Shown piece after piece: positions 8,747 to 18,500 of a DNA stretch of 64,000 bases (within the stretch, counting starts at the first letter, position 1; each line of letters opens with the position of its first letter). Made by a program: the position numbers and the translations under genes. Under the pieces are notes generated by a model. That model did no database searches and was not told where the DNA came from. It was given only the letters and a program-made list of their open reading frames with translations. Location of the stretch: contig CANFJL010000004.1 in assembly GCA_947447525.1 (NCBI GenBank), forward strand, positions 62,001 through 126,000. The letters run 5' to 3'. Source of the DNA: Flavobacteriales bacterium. Its GTDB lineage: Bacteria > Bacteroidota > Bacteroidia > Flavobacteriales_D > Crocinitomicaceae.

Positions 8747-9796
8747 TTAATGAATAAAAATCAAAAATAACAATAAATAGATCCACAACAGGCCTAAAAA
8801 GTGCCAGAAAATTCCACCAGTGACCAAGGGTAAGCTGTTGTTTTTATTGTATTTATTTGAAAATGAACCGATTGTAACCCTTATGAGGTACAATAAAGTA
8901 ATTGCAATATGTAATACATGTAGTACTATTAAAATATACAAATATGAGCTTGCCGTATCAGCTGCTTCTGCTGCTTTTATTTGAAGGTAGGGTTTTAATT
9001 TTTTATTATCATACATTAAGGTCCTGTTTTTATAATCTAAAGCTACACCTTTGAAATAGATAGTAAAATCTTTGCCATATCTCCCTCTTGCAAAAAAGTC
9101 TCCACGCTCGTCTCGAATATTTTCAGCCAATTGCTTTAATCTAATTTCATCAACAAAGTCCATTACAGTTGAATCATTTACATACAAATGATTATTTCTG
9201 ACTGTTAATTTTTGATTTCTTAACAACAATTCAAAGTTTTTATCTGCTTTTATTTTTAAAGTATCATTTTGTTTAATGCTCAAAAATTGGGAAGTATATT
9301 TCTTTAATTCGTTATAGCTCTCGGCACTTAACTTCTTATTTTTAGCTAAATAATCATTGCCATTTACTTGAATATAATCACCCTTATATTTAATCTCGAA
9401 ATAATCCCCATAACGGCCCTCACTCACCATAATGTAGTTTTTGGCTGGATGGATCCCGGATTCAGTTAAAAGGTTAAAGCCTTTAAATTGAAAAACAATA
9501 AAGAGTAAGCCCAAAATTAAGGTGCTCACTAATCCCAATTTTACTTGATTAAATTTGTCTTTTTTGGCATTAGCAATTGCATAGATAAAGGTCAAACTAC
9601 TTAATACAACACACAATGTACTGATGTAAAACGCACCAGGCAATGGGTATTTTAGCCAGAATCCACCTCCCATACTTACGATATAAGCTGAGGTTAATCC
9701 AGCAAACATCATAATGATGCTAAATATTCCAACATAGACAAGATTTTTCTTCATCTTTTCTTGTACTTCGGGACTCAGTTCTTTTGAATAATCCAT
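8747..9796 (-). CDS. Cytochrome c oxidase subunit III paralogue with large insertion
   Basis: 349 residues. Core: MMFAGLTSAYIVSMGGGFWLKYPLPGAFYIST (about 29-60), the helix IFQFKGF-type segment at 97-107, SSYLYILIVLHVLHIAITLL (about 283-302) and GGIFWHFLGLLWIYLLLFLIF. Residues about 118-282 are an insertion at the position equivalent to that in the neighbouring subunit III, that is between the third and fourth helices. It holds a repeated motif: GRYGDYFEIKYKG at 127-139 and GRYGKDFTIYFKG at 238-250. Homologues of this shorter paralogue that I remember are near 195 residues, so the insertion is unusual. It lies between ctaB and the other subunit III gene. Confidence 0.88.
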   Translation of the reverse strand: MDYSKELSPEVQEKMKKNLVYVGIFSIIMMFAGLTSAYIVSMGGGFWLKYPLPGAFYISTLCVVLSSLTFIYAIANAKKDKFNQVKLGLVSTLILGLLFIVFQFKGFNLLTESGIHPAKNYIMVSEGRYGDYFEIKYKGDYIQVNGNDYLAKNKKLSAESYNELKKYTSQFLSIKQNDTLKIKADKNFELLLRNQKLTVRNNHLYVNDSTVMDFVDEIRLKQLAENIRDERGDFFARGRYGKDFTIYFKGVALDYKNRTLMYDNKKLKPYLQIKAAEAADTASSYLYILIVLHVLHIAITLLYLIRVTIGSFSNKYNKNNSLPLVTGGIFWHFLGLLWIYLLLFLIFIH

Positions 9797-9802
9797 GATA
9801 TA

Positions 9803-10687
9803 TTATTTAGGTAAAACAAAATCAATTTTATCAATCACATAAGTAAATTGAATCAAGGGCAAGTATAAAAATGAGGCAAACATTAATTTACGGGCATCTT
9901 TATCTTCACAAGAAATAAACAAACGATAGGCAAATACGAAAAATGCTGCTCCAAGCACACTAGCTACAATTAAACTAAGGGATCCCGTCCAACCGAGCAA
10001 CCAAGGCGCCAAACTAAAAGGAATTAATGCAAGGGAATAACTGGCAATTTGAAAAGCAGAATTTCTTGATTTTCCTGAAGAAGAAGGTAATAAAAAGAAT
10101 CCGGCTTTTTGATAATCCTCATGCAGAACCCATGCTATCGCCCAAAAATGAGGAAACTGCCATGTAAATTGAACAAAGAATAAGACGCCAGGAAGTAATC
10201 CGAATTTATCTGTTGCCGCAATAGCGCCTAAAAAAGGTGGCACTGCACCTGGGATAGCACCTACAAATACTGCCCATGGCGTAATTTGTTTAAGAGGAGT
10301 ATAAGCAAAAACATAAAGCACAAAAGCTCCCAATCCGAGTAAGGCACTTTTTAAATTAATTAAGTACAATAAATAACTACCAAGGAGCAGACAAAATAAG
10401 CAAATTAACATTGCTTCTTTTACACTCATCCAAGCCATAGGAAGTGGTCGATTTGCTGTTCTTTTCATGAGTTTATCGATGTCCTTTTCCCAAATTTGAT
10501 TGGCACCGTTTGAAGCAGCGGTAACTAAAGTTCCCCCCAGCATCAAATAGATAATTTCCACCCAATCCTTACCACCAGCAAACAAATACCCAGATAAAGC
10601 AGATAATATTACTAAAAAAGAAAGCCTAAATTTTGTAAAAACAAGGTATATTTTTAATGAGGATGGCTTTTCTATTGCATTTTTCAT
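9803..10687 (-). CDS. ctaB: Protohaem IX farnesyltransferase (haem O synthase)
   Basis: UbiA-family membrane prenyltransferase that converts haem B to haem O for haem-copper oxidases. 294 residues with about eight to nine hydrophobic helices. The first Asp-rich motif is NGANQIWEKDIDKLMKRTANRPLP (split here around residues 62-85), and the second region is FAIAWVLHEDYQKAGF-like (HFWAIAWVLHEDYQKAG). The start is ATG 10687, since an in-frame TTG nine bases upstream lies inside the -7 box. It opens the oxidase operon in this window; coxA and coxB are not next to it. It is divergent from dxs. Confidence 0.95.
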   Translation of the reverse strand: MKNAIEKPSSLKIYLVFTKFRLSFLVILSALSGYLFAGGKDWVEIIYLMLGGTLVTAASNGANQIWEKDIDKLMKRTANRPLPMAWMSVKEAMLICLFCLLLGSYLLYLINLKSALLGLGAFVLYVFAYTPLKQITPWAVFVGAIPGAVPPFLGAIAATDKFGLLPGVLFFVQFTWQFPHFWAIAWVLHEDYQKAGFFLLPSSSGKSRNSAFQIASYSLALIPFSLAPWLLGWTGSLSLIVASVLGAAFFVFAYRLFISCEDKDARKLMFASFLYLPLIQFTYVIDKIDFVLPK

Positions 10688-10693
10688 AGCTTG

Positions 10694-10701
10694 CAAAAGT
10701 A
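10694..10701 (-). promoter_or_regulatory. -7 box of the ctaB operon promoter
   Basis: On the minus strand the box reads TACTTTTG, a perfect TAnnTTTG, with only 6 nt between its G and the ctaB ATG (10687). The mRNA would have a leader of a few bases at most. Confidence 0.55.
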
Positions 10702-10768
10702 GTAATTATTCAATGAGTAATACTAATGAATTTATCATTTATCAAAGAACAAATAATCTTTCTTTTTG

Positions 10769-10797
10769 TTGAATTCGATATTATTCTATTATTTTTG
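10769..10797 (+). promoter_or_regulatory. dxs promoter (-33 TTG, -7 TATTTTTG)
   Basis: TTG at 10769-10771 and TATTTTTG at 10790-10797 are separated by 18 nt, a good fit to the Bacteroidota promoter pattern. The ATG of dxs is 7 nt after the box, so the leader would be almost absent. Confidence 0.65.
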
Positions 10798-10804
10798 TTA
10801 AAGC

Positions 10805-12763
10805 ATGAACTCAAAATATATACCGGGTAATTTTCTATCTCAAATAGAGATACCCTCGGATTTAAGAACTAAATTTCAAACGGAAGATCTTCCTCAAGTT
10901 TCTGAAGAACTGCGTCAATATATTGTTGATGTTATTTCTGAAATAGGAAATAGTCATTTTGGAGCCAGTCTTGGAGTCGTAGAACTTTCAGTTGCTTTAC
11001 ACTATGTATTTAATACTCCTGATGATCAATTGGTTTGGGACGTAGGTCATCAAGCATATGGACATAAAATATTAACCGGTCGAAGAGATCGATTTCATAC
11101 CAATCGTTTAAAAGGGGGGATTTCTGGCTTTCCAAAGCGTTCTGAAAGTGAATATGATACTTTTGGGGTAGGCCACTCTTCCACTTCAATTTCTGCTGCT
11201 TTGGGGATGGCCGTTGCAAGCCGATATAAAGGAGAAACTGAAAGACAACATATTGCTGTAATCGGTGATGGGGCAATGACTGCAGGTTTGGCATTTGAAG
11301 GAATGAATCATGCAGGATTTGAGAAAGATGCCAATTTATTGGTTATTTTAAATGACAATTGCATGTCAATTGATGCTAATGTTGGAGCCTTAAAAGAATA
11401 TCTAACAGATATAACCACTTCACACACTTACAATAAAGTCAAGGATGAGGTATGGAAATTACTGGGAAAAATATCTGCTTTTGGTCCAGACGCTCAATCT
11501 ATTGCCTCTAAAGTTTCACACGCATTAAAAGGAAGTCTACTAAAACAAAGCAACTTATTTGAGGCCTTGAATTTTAGATATTTTGGCCCAGTAGATGGAC
11601 ATGATGTAGTTGGATTAGTAAAGATTATGGAAGATCTTAAAGATATTCCAGGCCCGAAAATATTACACTGTATTACGCGTAAAGGTGCAGGATATAAATT
11701 TTCTGAAGAGGGAAATCCAACGAAATGGCATGCTCCAGGAGTGTTTAATAAGGAAACAGGCGAAATTGTTAAAATTGTTCCCAAATCACCACAAGCGCCC
11801 AAATATCAAGATGTTTTTGGGCATACTATCGTAGAATTAGCCGAAAAGAATGATAAAATAATGGGGGTAACTCCAGCCATGCCCTCAGGGTCTTCATTGA
11901 ATATTATGATGAAAGCCATGCCAGATCGAAGCTTTGATGTTGGAATTGCTGAGCAACATGCAGTAACTTTTAGTGCAGGATTAGCAACGCAAGGCTTAGT
12001 TCCTTTCTGTAATATTTATTCTTCATTTATGCAGCGTGCTTTTGATCAAGTATTGCATGATGTTGCTTTGCAAAATTTAAATGTTGTTTTTTGTCTGGAT
12101 AGAGGCGGACTGGTAGGTTCTGATGGCGCTACGCATCATGGAGCTTATGATATTGCCTATATGCGTTGTATTCCAAATATGGTTGTTGCTGCACCTATGA
12201 ATGAAGAAGAATTGAGAAATATGATGTACTCGGCTCAATTATTAGACCAAGGTCCTTACACCATTCGTTATCCTAGAGGCAATGGAGTTATGACAGAATG
12301 GCTTACACCATTCAAAGAAATTAAAAAAGGAAAGGGAAGAAAAGTGTCCAACGGAGATGAAATTGCAATTCTTAGTCTAGGTCATCCAGGAAACTTTGCT
12401 CAAGAAGCAATTCAACTGCTTAAAGATAAAAACATTTCAGTGGCACATTATGATATGCGTTTTGCAAAACCCTTAGATGAAACCCTGTTACACGAAGTCT
12501 TTACGAAGTTCAAAAAAGTGATTACCCTTGAAGATGGTTGTCTCATGGGTGGATTCGGTTCCGCGATATTAGAATTTGCTGCCGATCAAAGATATTACTC
12601 AGAAATTGTTCGCTTAGGTATTCCAGATGAATATATTCATCATGGAACACAGGAAGAATTGTGGGCTGATTGTGGTTTCGACGTGACAGCAATTGTCGCT
12701 TCCGTTGAAAAAATGTTGGGTAATAAAAATCACAAAAAAGAACAGCTGAATCAAGTTGGTTAA
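10805..12763 (+). CDS. dxs: 1-deoxy-D-xylulose-5-phosphate synthase
   Basis: Thiamine-diphosphate enzyme that condenses pyruvate and glyceraldehyde 3-phosphate, the first step of the MEP isoprenoid pathway (also feeding thiamine and pyridoxal synthesis). 652 residues, normal length. HFGASLGVVELSVALHYVF and WDVGHQAYGHKILTGR (about 38-78), the ThDP motif VIGDGAMTAGLAFEGMNHAG (about 152-171) with ILNDNCMSIDANVG, and the transketolase-like pyrimidine domain with VGIAEQHAVTFSAGLA (about 379-394) are all present. The partner dxr is also in this window. It is divergent from ctaB. Confidence 0.97.
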   Translation: MNSKYIPGNFLSQIEIPSDLRTKFQTEDLPQVSEELRQYIVDVISEIGNSHFGASLGVVELSVALHYVFNTPDDQLVWDVGHQAYGHKILTGRRDRFHTNRLKGGISGFPKRSESEYDTFGVGHSSTSISAALGMAVASRYKGETERQHIAVIGDGAMTAGLAFEGMNHAGFEKDANLLVILNDNCMSIDANVGALKEYLTDITTSHTYNKVKDEVWKLLGKISAFGPDAQSIASKVSHALKGSLLKQSNLFEALNFRYFGPVDGHDVVGLVKIMEDLKDIPGPKILHCITRKGAGYKFSEEGNPTKWHAPGVFNKETGEIVKIVPKSPQAPKYQDVFGHTIVELAEKNDKIMGVTPAMPSGSSLNIMMKAMPDRSFDVGIAEQHAVTFSAGLATQGLVPFCNIYSSFMQRAFDQVLHDVALQNLNVVFCLDRGGLVGSDGATHHGAYDIAYMRCIPNMVVAAPMNEEELRNMMYSAQLLDQGPYTIRYPRGNGVMTEWLTPFKEIKKGKGRKVSNGDEIAILSLGHPGNFAQEAIQLLKDKNISVAHYDMRFAKPLDETLLHEVFTKFKKVITLEDGCLMGGFGSAILEFAADQRYYSEIVRLGIPDEYIHHGTQEELWADCGFDVTAIVASVEKMLGNKNHKKEQLNQVG

Positions 12764-12868
12764 TTAATTTTTTCTTCCGAATTTCACTTCGAACATTTGT
12801 TTTGTTGTGCTACTTTTTTTCTAAAATTCTAAAAAAATAGTTAAAAGAAAAGAGGTGGGTTTTTTTAA

Positions 12869-12889
12869 TTATTGTATTTTCGACAATAA
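12869..12889 (+). promoter_or_regulatory. Candidate PUL operator 1 (upstream of sugar transporter)
   Basis: A 21-bp imperfect inverted repeat: left half TTATTGTA, spacer TTTTC, right half GACAATAA (7-bp perfect arms TTATTGT/ACAATAA). It shares its first ten bases and its geometry with the repeats at 15484 and 24504. It overlaps the likely -7 box of the transporter-regulator operon, which fits repression. Confidence 0.6.
12875..12882 (+). promoter_or_regulatory. -7-like box of the transporter/regulator operon
   Basis: TATTTTCG matches TAnnTTTG at all but one position. It lies 24 nt ahead of GTG 12906 and downstream of the alternative GTG 12855, so it argues for the later start. It is embedded in operator 1. 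Confidence 0.4.
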
Positions 12890-12905
12890 TTTAAAATTAA
12901 CAATT

Positions 12906-14717
12906 GTGAAAAAAACAAATTTCAGCGCCTTAGGCACACTTACAATAGTTTTCTTTTTTTGGGGATTTATAGCTGCAGGAAATAGTGTATTCATACCTTT
13001 TTGTAAAAGTTATTTTCATTTAGATCAATTTCAAAGTCAATTGGTAGACTTCGCTTTTTATGGAGCATATTATTTAGGGGCTCTATTTTTATTTATCATG
13101 GGCTCTATATCAGGTAAAGATTTTGTTGGAAAATGGGGATATAAAAAGAGTATTGTTTTTGGTCTATTATTTTCGGCTTTAGGCGCAACAGCTATGATAT
13201 TTGCTGTTTATGGAAATACATTCTCCGGAATGCTGATTGGTTTATTTATTGTTGCCTTAGGTTTTTCATTACAACAGACTGCAGCCAATCCCTTTGCAAT
13301 ATCACTTGGCGATCCAGCTACAGGGTCTACTAGGGTTAACTTAGGAGGTGGAGTTAACTCATTTGGAACAATGATTGGGCCACTTATTGTAGCATTTGCA
13401 CTTTTTGGATCCTCCGCAGCTGTTACTGATGAGATGATTGCACAATTAGATTTGATCAAAGTGATCATACTTTATGCTGTAGTTGGAATTTTATTTATTG
13501 CAGCTGCTGCAATTTTCGGACTTTCTAAGGCTGTGCCGAGTGGAGTAATCGATGAAAAATTTGAGCCTTCAAAAAAAGCTTTAAGAAGTTTGTTAATAAT
13601 GACAGGCTTATTAATTGTAATTTTTACTCCTGTTTTTTCAAGCTATAGTTCAAAAGAAGCAAAACAAATCGTGCAATTTGAAAATAAATTAGGTACAATT
13701 AGTACTCGAGTTGATTCATTAAATGTTATTCTTGCACCTATTGATAAATCGACACAAGTTGACAGTTCATTGCTTAAGCAAACGAAGCGTAAAATTGAGA
13801 TAAGTCAAGTCGATTTTAAATCAATCCAGCTTGAGATAAAAAAACTTAAGCAACCGCTAGAAAAAACAAGAATGATGTGGTTGTTTATTGCGCTTGCCGT
13901 TGTAATAGGTAGTTTACTATTTACAAATTTTGCGGCAGGTAGAAATCCAGATGGTTGGGGAGCGATGCGCTACCCTCAGTTGGTTTTAGGAATGCTTGCC
14001 ATTTTTATTTATGTTGGTGTAGAGGTTGCTATTGGATCAAATTTAGGTGAACTATTAAAACAAGCTCAATTTGGAGGAAAAAAATCATCTGAAATTGCGC
14101 CATATATTTCTATGTATTGGGGAAGTTTGATGATTGGTAGATGGGCAGGGGCAATAAGTGCATTTAATTTTAAATCAATTACAAAAAAACTATTAACCTT
14201 CCTTATTCCATTATTAGCATTTGGCATTATTTTACTTACCAATACAATTGCTAAGTATGATGTTAGTCAACTTTATTATTATATAATTTGTGTTTTAATT
14301 CAGATAATTGCTTTCTATTTTGTTGGAGATAAACCTGCAAAATCGTTACTTGTATTTGGTGTTTTAGGTGCTTTAGCCATGTTGTTAGGAATATTTTCAA
14401 CAGGAAGTGTTGCTGTGTTCGCTTTTTTAAGTGGCGGATTATTTTGTTCTATTTTATGGCCCTGTATATTTACACTTTCCATTGCCGGATTAGGAAAATA
14501 CACCTCTCAAGGCTCAGCTTTTTTAATAATGATGATTTTAGGCGGCGGTATTATACCTCCAATTCAAGGCAAGTTAGCGGACTTAATTGGAATTCAAGCT
14601 TCCTATTTTATTCCTGTTATTTGTTTTGCATATTTAGCACTTTTTGCCATTTTGGTAGAACGAACTCTTAAGAAACAGGGATTGACTGATTTTTCTATTG
14701 CTTCTAGCGGACATTAA
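12906..14717 (+). CDS. FucP/GluP-type MFS sugar transporter with coiled-coil insertion
   Basis: Inner-membrane sugar:H+ symporter of the FHS family (fucose, glucose/galactose). [34 protein letters not shown] and [19 protein letters not shown] are family motifs in the N-terminal half; the C-terminal half resumes near GRWAGAIS. At 603 residues it is about 170 longer than usual. Between the halves lie an extra helix (about 227-243), a charged coiled-coil-like stretch (about 245-321) and another helix (about 323-340). GTG 12906 is preferred to GTG 12855 because a promoter box and operator lie between them. The likely cargo is glucose released by the downstream enzymes. Confidence 0.82.
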   Translation: MKKTNFSALGTLTIVFFFWGFIAAGNSVFIPFCKSYFHLDQFQSQLVDFAFYGAYYLGALFLFIMGSISGKDFVGKWGYKKSIVFGLLFSALGATAMIFAVYGNTFSGMLIGLFIVALGFSLQQTAANPFAISLGDPATGSTRVNLGGGVNSFGTMIGPLIVAFALFGSSAAVTDEMIAQLDLIKVIILYAVVGILFIAAAAIFGLSKAVPSGVIDEKFEPSKKALRSLLIMTGLLIVIFTPVFSSYSSKEAKQIVQFENKLGTISTRVDSLNVILAPIDKSTQVDSSLLKQTKRKIEISQVDFKSIQLEIKKLKQPLEKTRMMWLFIALAVVIGSLLFTNFAAGRNPDGWGAMRYPQLVLGMLAIFIYVGVEVAIGSNLGELLKQAQFGGKKSSEIAPYISMYWGSLMIGRWAGAISAFNFKSITKKLLTFLIPLLAFGIILLTNTIAKYDVSQLYYYIICVLIQIIAFYFVGDKPAKSLLVFGVLGALAMLLGIFSTGSVAVFAFLSGGLFCSILWPCIFTLSIAGLGKYTSQGSAFLIMMILGGGIIPPIQGKLADLIGIQASYFIPVICFAYLALFAILVERTLKKQGLTDFSIASSGH

Positions 14718-14731
14718 ATAAATAATTCAAG

Positions 14732-15427
14732 ATGTATCGAATAGATTTTAACGAATTTTTTACCTCAGCCTTTTCGGTTGATTGTATGCTGTTTGGATAT
14801 AGCCAAGGTCAAATTAAAACACTCTTAATCAAAAGAGCGATGGAGCCTTTCGATAAGTTTTGGGCAATCCCGGGCGATTTAGTGTATCCTGATGAAGACT
14901 TGGATGCTGCTGCTTATCGGATATTAAATGATCTTACGGGACTTCAAAATGTTAGTTTTCATCAAGCGCAGTCTTTTGGAAATCCCAATCGTCACCCGCA
15001 AGGAAGGGTAATAACCATTTCTTATTTTGCGCTGGTGCGGATAGATGATTTTGAAGCCAAAGCATCCTCTTGGGCCGATGAGATTTCTTGGATTCCCATT
15101 CATGAAATTCCAAATCTTGCCTTTGATCACAACCTGATTCTTACTAAAACTATCGAATTATTAAAACAAAAACTCCATACGGAACCGATCTGTTTTGATA
15201 TGCTCTCCGATAGATTTACACTCAATGAGTTTCAACAACTCTATGAATATGCTTTTGAACAAGAATTAGATAAAGCCAATTTCAGAAAAAAAATAAAATA
15301 TATGCCACTCCTAGCGCACGATGAAAAACAAATCAATGTAAAACACCGTCCGGCGAAACTTTTTTCTTTTGATATTGTTTCCTATAAACAACTGGTTCAA
15401 AGTAATGATTATCAGTTTAAAATGTAG
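14732..15427 (+). CDS. NrtR-type transcriptional regulator (degenerate Nudix domain plus winged helix)
   Basis: 231 residues. The N-terminal 140 form a Nudix fold (CMLFGYSQGQIKTLLIKRA, then FWAIPGDLV), but the Nudix box is broken: where REUxEExGU is expected the protein has RILNDLTGL (63-71), so the catalytic glutamates are gone. The C-terminal part is a winged helix of the NrtR type (RFTLNEFQQLYEYAF, DKANFRKKI). Such proteins bind a sugar or nucleotide metabolite and control neighbouring genes; Bacteroides AraR is a known sugar-responsive case. It follows the transporter by 14 nt and precedes susC, so it probably governs this PUL through the 21-bp repeats. Confidence 0.85.
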   Translation: MYRIDFNEFFTSAFSVDCMLFGYSQGQIKTLLIKRAMEPFDKFWAIPGDLVYPDEDLDAAAYRILNDLTGLQNVSFHQAQSFGNPNRHPQGRVITISYFALVRIDDFEAKASSWADEISWIPIHEIPNLAFDHNLILTKTIELLKQKLHTEPICFDMLSDRFTLNEFQQLYEYAFEQELDKANFRKKIKYMPLLAHDEKQINVKHRPAKLFSFDIVSYKQLVQSNDYQFKM

Positions 15428-15483
15428 TTCGTTACTTTAAAATTAAAGGAATGATTTTAATTAATTTATTTTTAATTTAAAAC

Positions 15484-15504
15484 TTATTGTATTAGTTACA
15501 ATAA
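15484..15504 (+). promoter_or_regulatory. Candidate PUL operator 2 (upstream of susC)
   Basis: A perfect 8-bp inverted repeat: left half TTATTGTA, spacer TTAGT, right half TACAATAA. It lies 34 nt before the susC ATG. A weak promoter can be drawn as TTG (15487-15489), 17 nt, TAATTTTA (15507-15514), in which case the operator fills the space between the -33 and -7 elements. Confidence 0.65.
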
Positions 15505-15537
15505 TATAATTTTATTTATATTTACCATTAAAATATA

Positions 15538-18500
15538 ATGACTATGACAAAAAAATTACTCCTTCAATTTCTGTTTATATTGTCTCTTGGCTTTGTCTAT
15601 GCTCAAAAAATGACAGTTACAGGATCGATAATAAATGAAAAAAACGAGCTCATTCCTTTTGTTAATGTAAGTGTTAAAGGTCAAAATACAGGGGTAATTG
15701 CAGACATAAAAGGATCTTATAAGATAGGTTTAAATGATACTACTAATGCAGTGCTAGTTTTTTCTTTTGCAGGGTATGTTAAGCAAGAAGTTCCGATTAA
15801 TGGTCGTAAAACTATTGATGTTATTATGACCATTTTACTTAAAGATGTGCAAGAGGTTGTGGTTGTTGGTTACGGTGGTTCCACTGTGAAAGAATTGACT
15901 GGAGCAACCTCAAAGGTAAGTGGTGAAAATATTGAAAAAATGAATCTCTCTAGAATGGACCAAGCATTACAAGGTCAAGTTTCAGGGGTGAATGTTACTA
16001 CTAATTCTGGTTCACCAGGTGGTTCTGCTAATATCCGCATCCGTGGTATTTCTACTTTCGGAGATAATGACCCATTAATTCTTGTAGATGGTATCGTATA
16101 TGACTCAGAAGGTTTGAATGCTTTAAATCCATCAGACATAAAATCTATAAATGTACTAAAGGATGCAACAGCAGGTATCTACGGAGTGAGAGCAGCAAAT
16201 GGTGTGATCATCGTTGAGACTAAAAATGGCAGTATGAATTCAAAACCAAAATTTGAATACACTGCTTATTATGGCATACAGCAAACTGCAAGAAAACTAG
16301 ATTTATTAAATGCTCAAGAATATGCGGTAATAAAAAATGAAATGTTTGCCATGGGTGGACAAGCTATGCCTTTTGCTAATACTAATATTGGCAGAGGTAC
16401 AAGTTGGCAAGATTCTGTGTTTACTACATCGCCTGTTCAAAGTCATAATCTCAGTTTAAGCGGTGGGACATTAAATACTAAATACTCTATAGGTCTAGGA
16501 TACTTTACTCAAGATGGAATTGTTGGTGGTTCCAAATCACATTTTTCTAGATATAATGCAAGACTTAATTTTAGTACTGATATGTCTGCAAAGTTGAAAT
16601 TGAATTCAGTACTTCTTTTCTCCAATGACTCTAGAAATACTTTACCTGAAAATGGAATTGGATCTGTTCTTTATAATACAATAAACGCTTTCCCGAATCA
16701 GCCTATTCATAAACCTAATGGTAATTTTTCTTATCTAGAAGAAGTGGCGGATATTATTAATCCGATTGCACAAATTCAAAACCAGTATAATTGGGGCTCA
16801 GCAGCAAAATTTGTAGGTAAAGAAGAATTTATTTATGCTATAAATGAGCATCTTTCTTTTACCAATCGCTTGAATTATAATTATTCAGTGGTTAATTCTA
16901 AGGTATTCTCACCATTAGTGTGGTACGGAACTGGCAAGTATGCCAACACCGCCTCGAATGAGAATTTAGATTCTCCATTAATTGAAATTGCTCCTGGAAC
17001 TTCAATTGCAAGGGGAGCTTCTGTTTATGAAGAGAAAGCAACTTATCTTGATTTGACGTATGAAAGCTTTTTAAATTATGAAAGAACTTTCAATGAGAAT
17101 CATAAAATTAAAGGTACTGCCGGAATATCAATCTTTCAACGTAAAGGAGAATCCTTAAGTGGAACAGGGTATGGAATTCCAAATAACTCTGTGCAATATG
17201 CTGATATTTCAGCCAATACAACTCCTGGAGGGTTTTTGAATAATGTTGGTTCTTGGCAATTTACAGAGCGTTTGGTTTCTTCTTTCTTGCGTGCAGAATA
17301 TGCTTTTCAATCTAAATATTTATTCTCTGCAATTCTTAGACGAGATGGTTCTAGTAAATTTGGTCCCAATCACCGCTATGGTTTCTTTCCAACTGTGTCA
17401 GGAGGTTGGGTAGTATCAGACGAAAAGTTCTTCAGGGCTAAGTTTATAAGTTTCTTCAAAATTCGTGCGAGTTTTGGTGTATCTGGAAATGATCAAATTC
17501 CAAATTTTGCCTACCGTGGTCTATTAAATGGAGAAGGAGTTTATGTTTTTGATGATGTACTAACTCAAGGTATTGCCATTGGCCGTCCTTCAAATCCTGA
17601 TTTGAAATGGGAAACAACAAGACAATTTAATGTTGGTGCTGACCTTACTTTTTGGCAGAAATTGGACTTCTCGACCAATTATTTTATTAAAAACACTTAT
17701 GATTTGCTTTTCCAACCTGAGGTTACTGCCGTATTAGGATCTTATGGAGCAGGTGGATATCCTCCAATTATCAATGCAGGTAGTGTCTCCAATAAAGGAG
17801 TTGAATTAGAATTGGGTTATAAAACACCTCGTAAAAAACTAATTACAGCAGATCTTAATGTCAATTTTACAACCATTACCAATAAAGTAACAAGTGTTCC
17901 TTCAGGAGTTGACTATATTCCAGGAGCTGGATTTAGTATTGGTGGTGGAACTGCTACACGTTTCCAACCGGGATATGAAATTGGGTATTTCTTTGGATAT
18001 CAAACAGCAGGAATTTTCCAAACACAAGAGCAAATTGATAACGCAGCTGTTGTTCAAGAAGGAGCACAACCTGGAGATTTAATTTTTGTAGATCAAAATG
18101 GTGACGGTATAATTAACTTTAATAATGATTCTGATAAAACTTACATAGGTTCACCAATTCCTGATTTTACTATGGGATTTGCTTTCTCATTAAAAGCTAA
18201 AGGTTTTGACCTTTCTGGAAATTTATATGCCTCTATTGGACAAGAAATAATTAGAAATTATGAGCGTCAACAACCTTATGCAAATCAATTGGGTTATGTA
18301 GTGGATCGTTGGACTGGCCCAGGTACAAGTAATGTGAATCCACGTGTAACGACTGGTGCCACTAGAAACAATGTCTTTTCTGATTATTATGTAGAAGATG
18401 GTTCTTTTGCTAGATTAAAAAATCTTCAATTCGGATATACTTTCCCTACACTGAAATTAAAAAAATTAAAAGTAGATTCTTTTCGAATCTATATTGCTGC

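Noticed and set aside
11010..11294. 94-residue minus-strand frame inside dxs
   Set aside because: Antisense to ThDP-binding motifs of a certain gene.
14732..15427. Annotation as a Nudix hydrolase
   Set aside because: The catalytic glutamates are absent and a winged helix is fused, so a regulator is the better reading.
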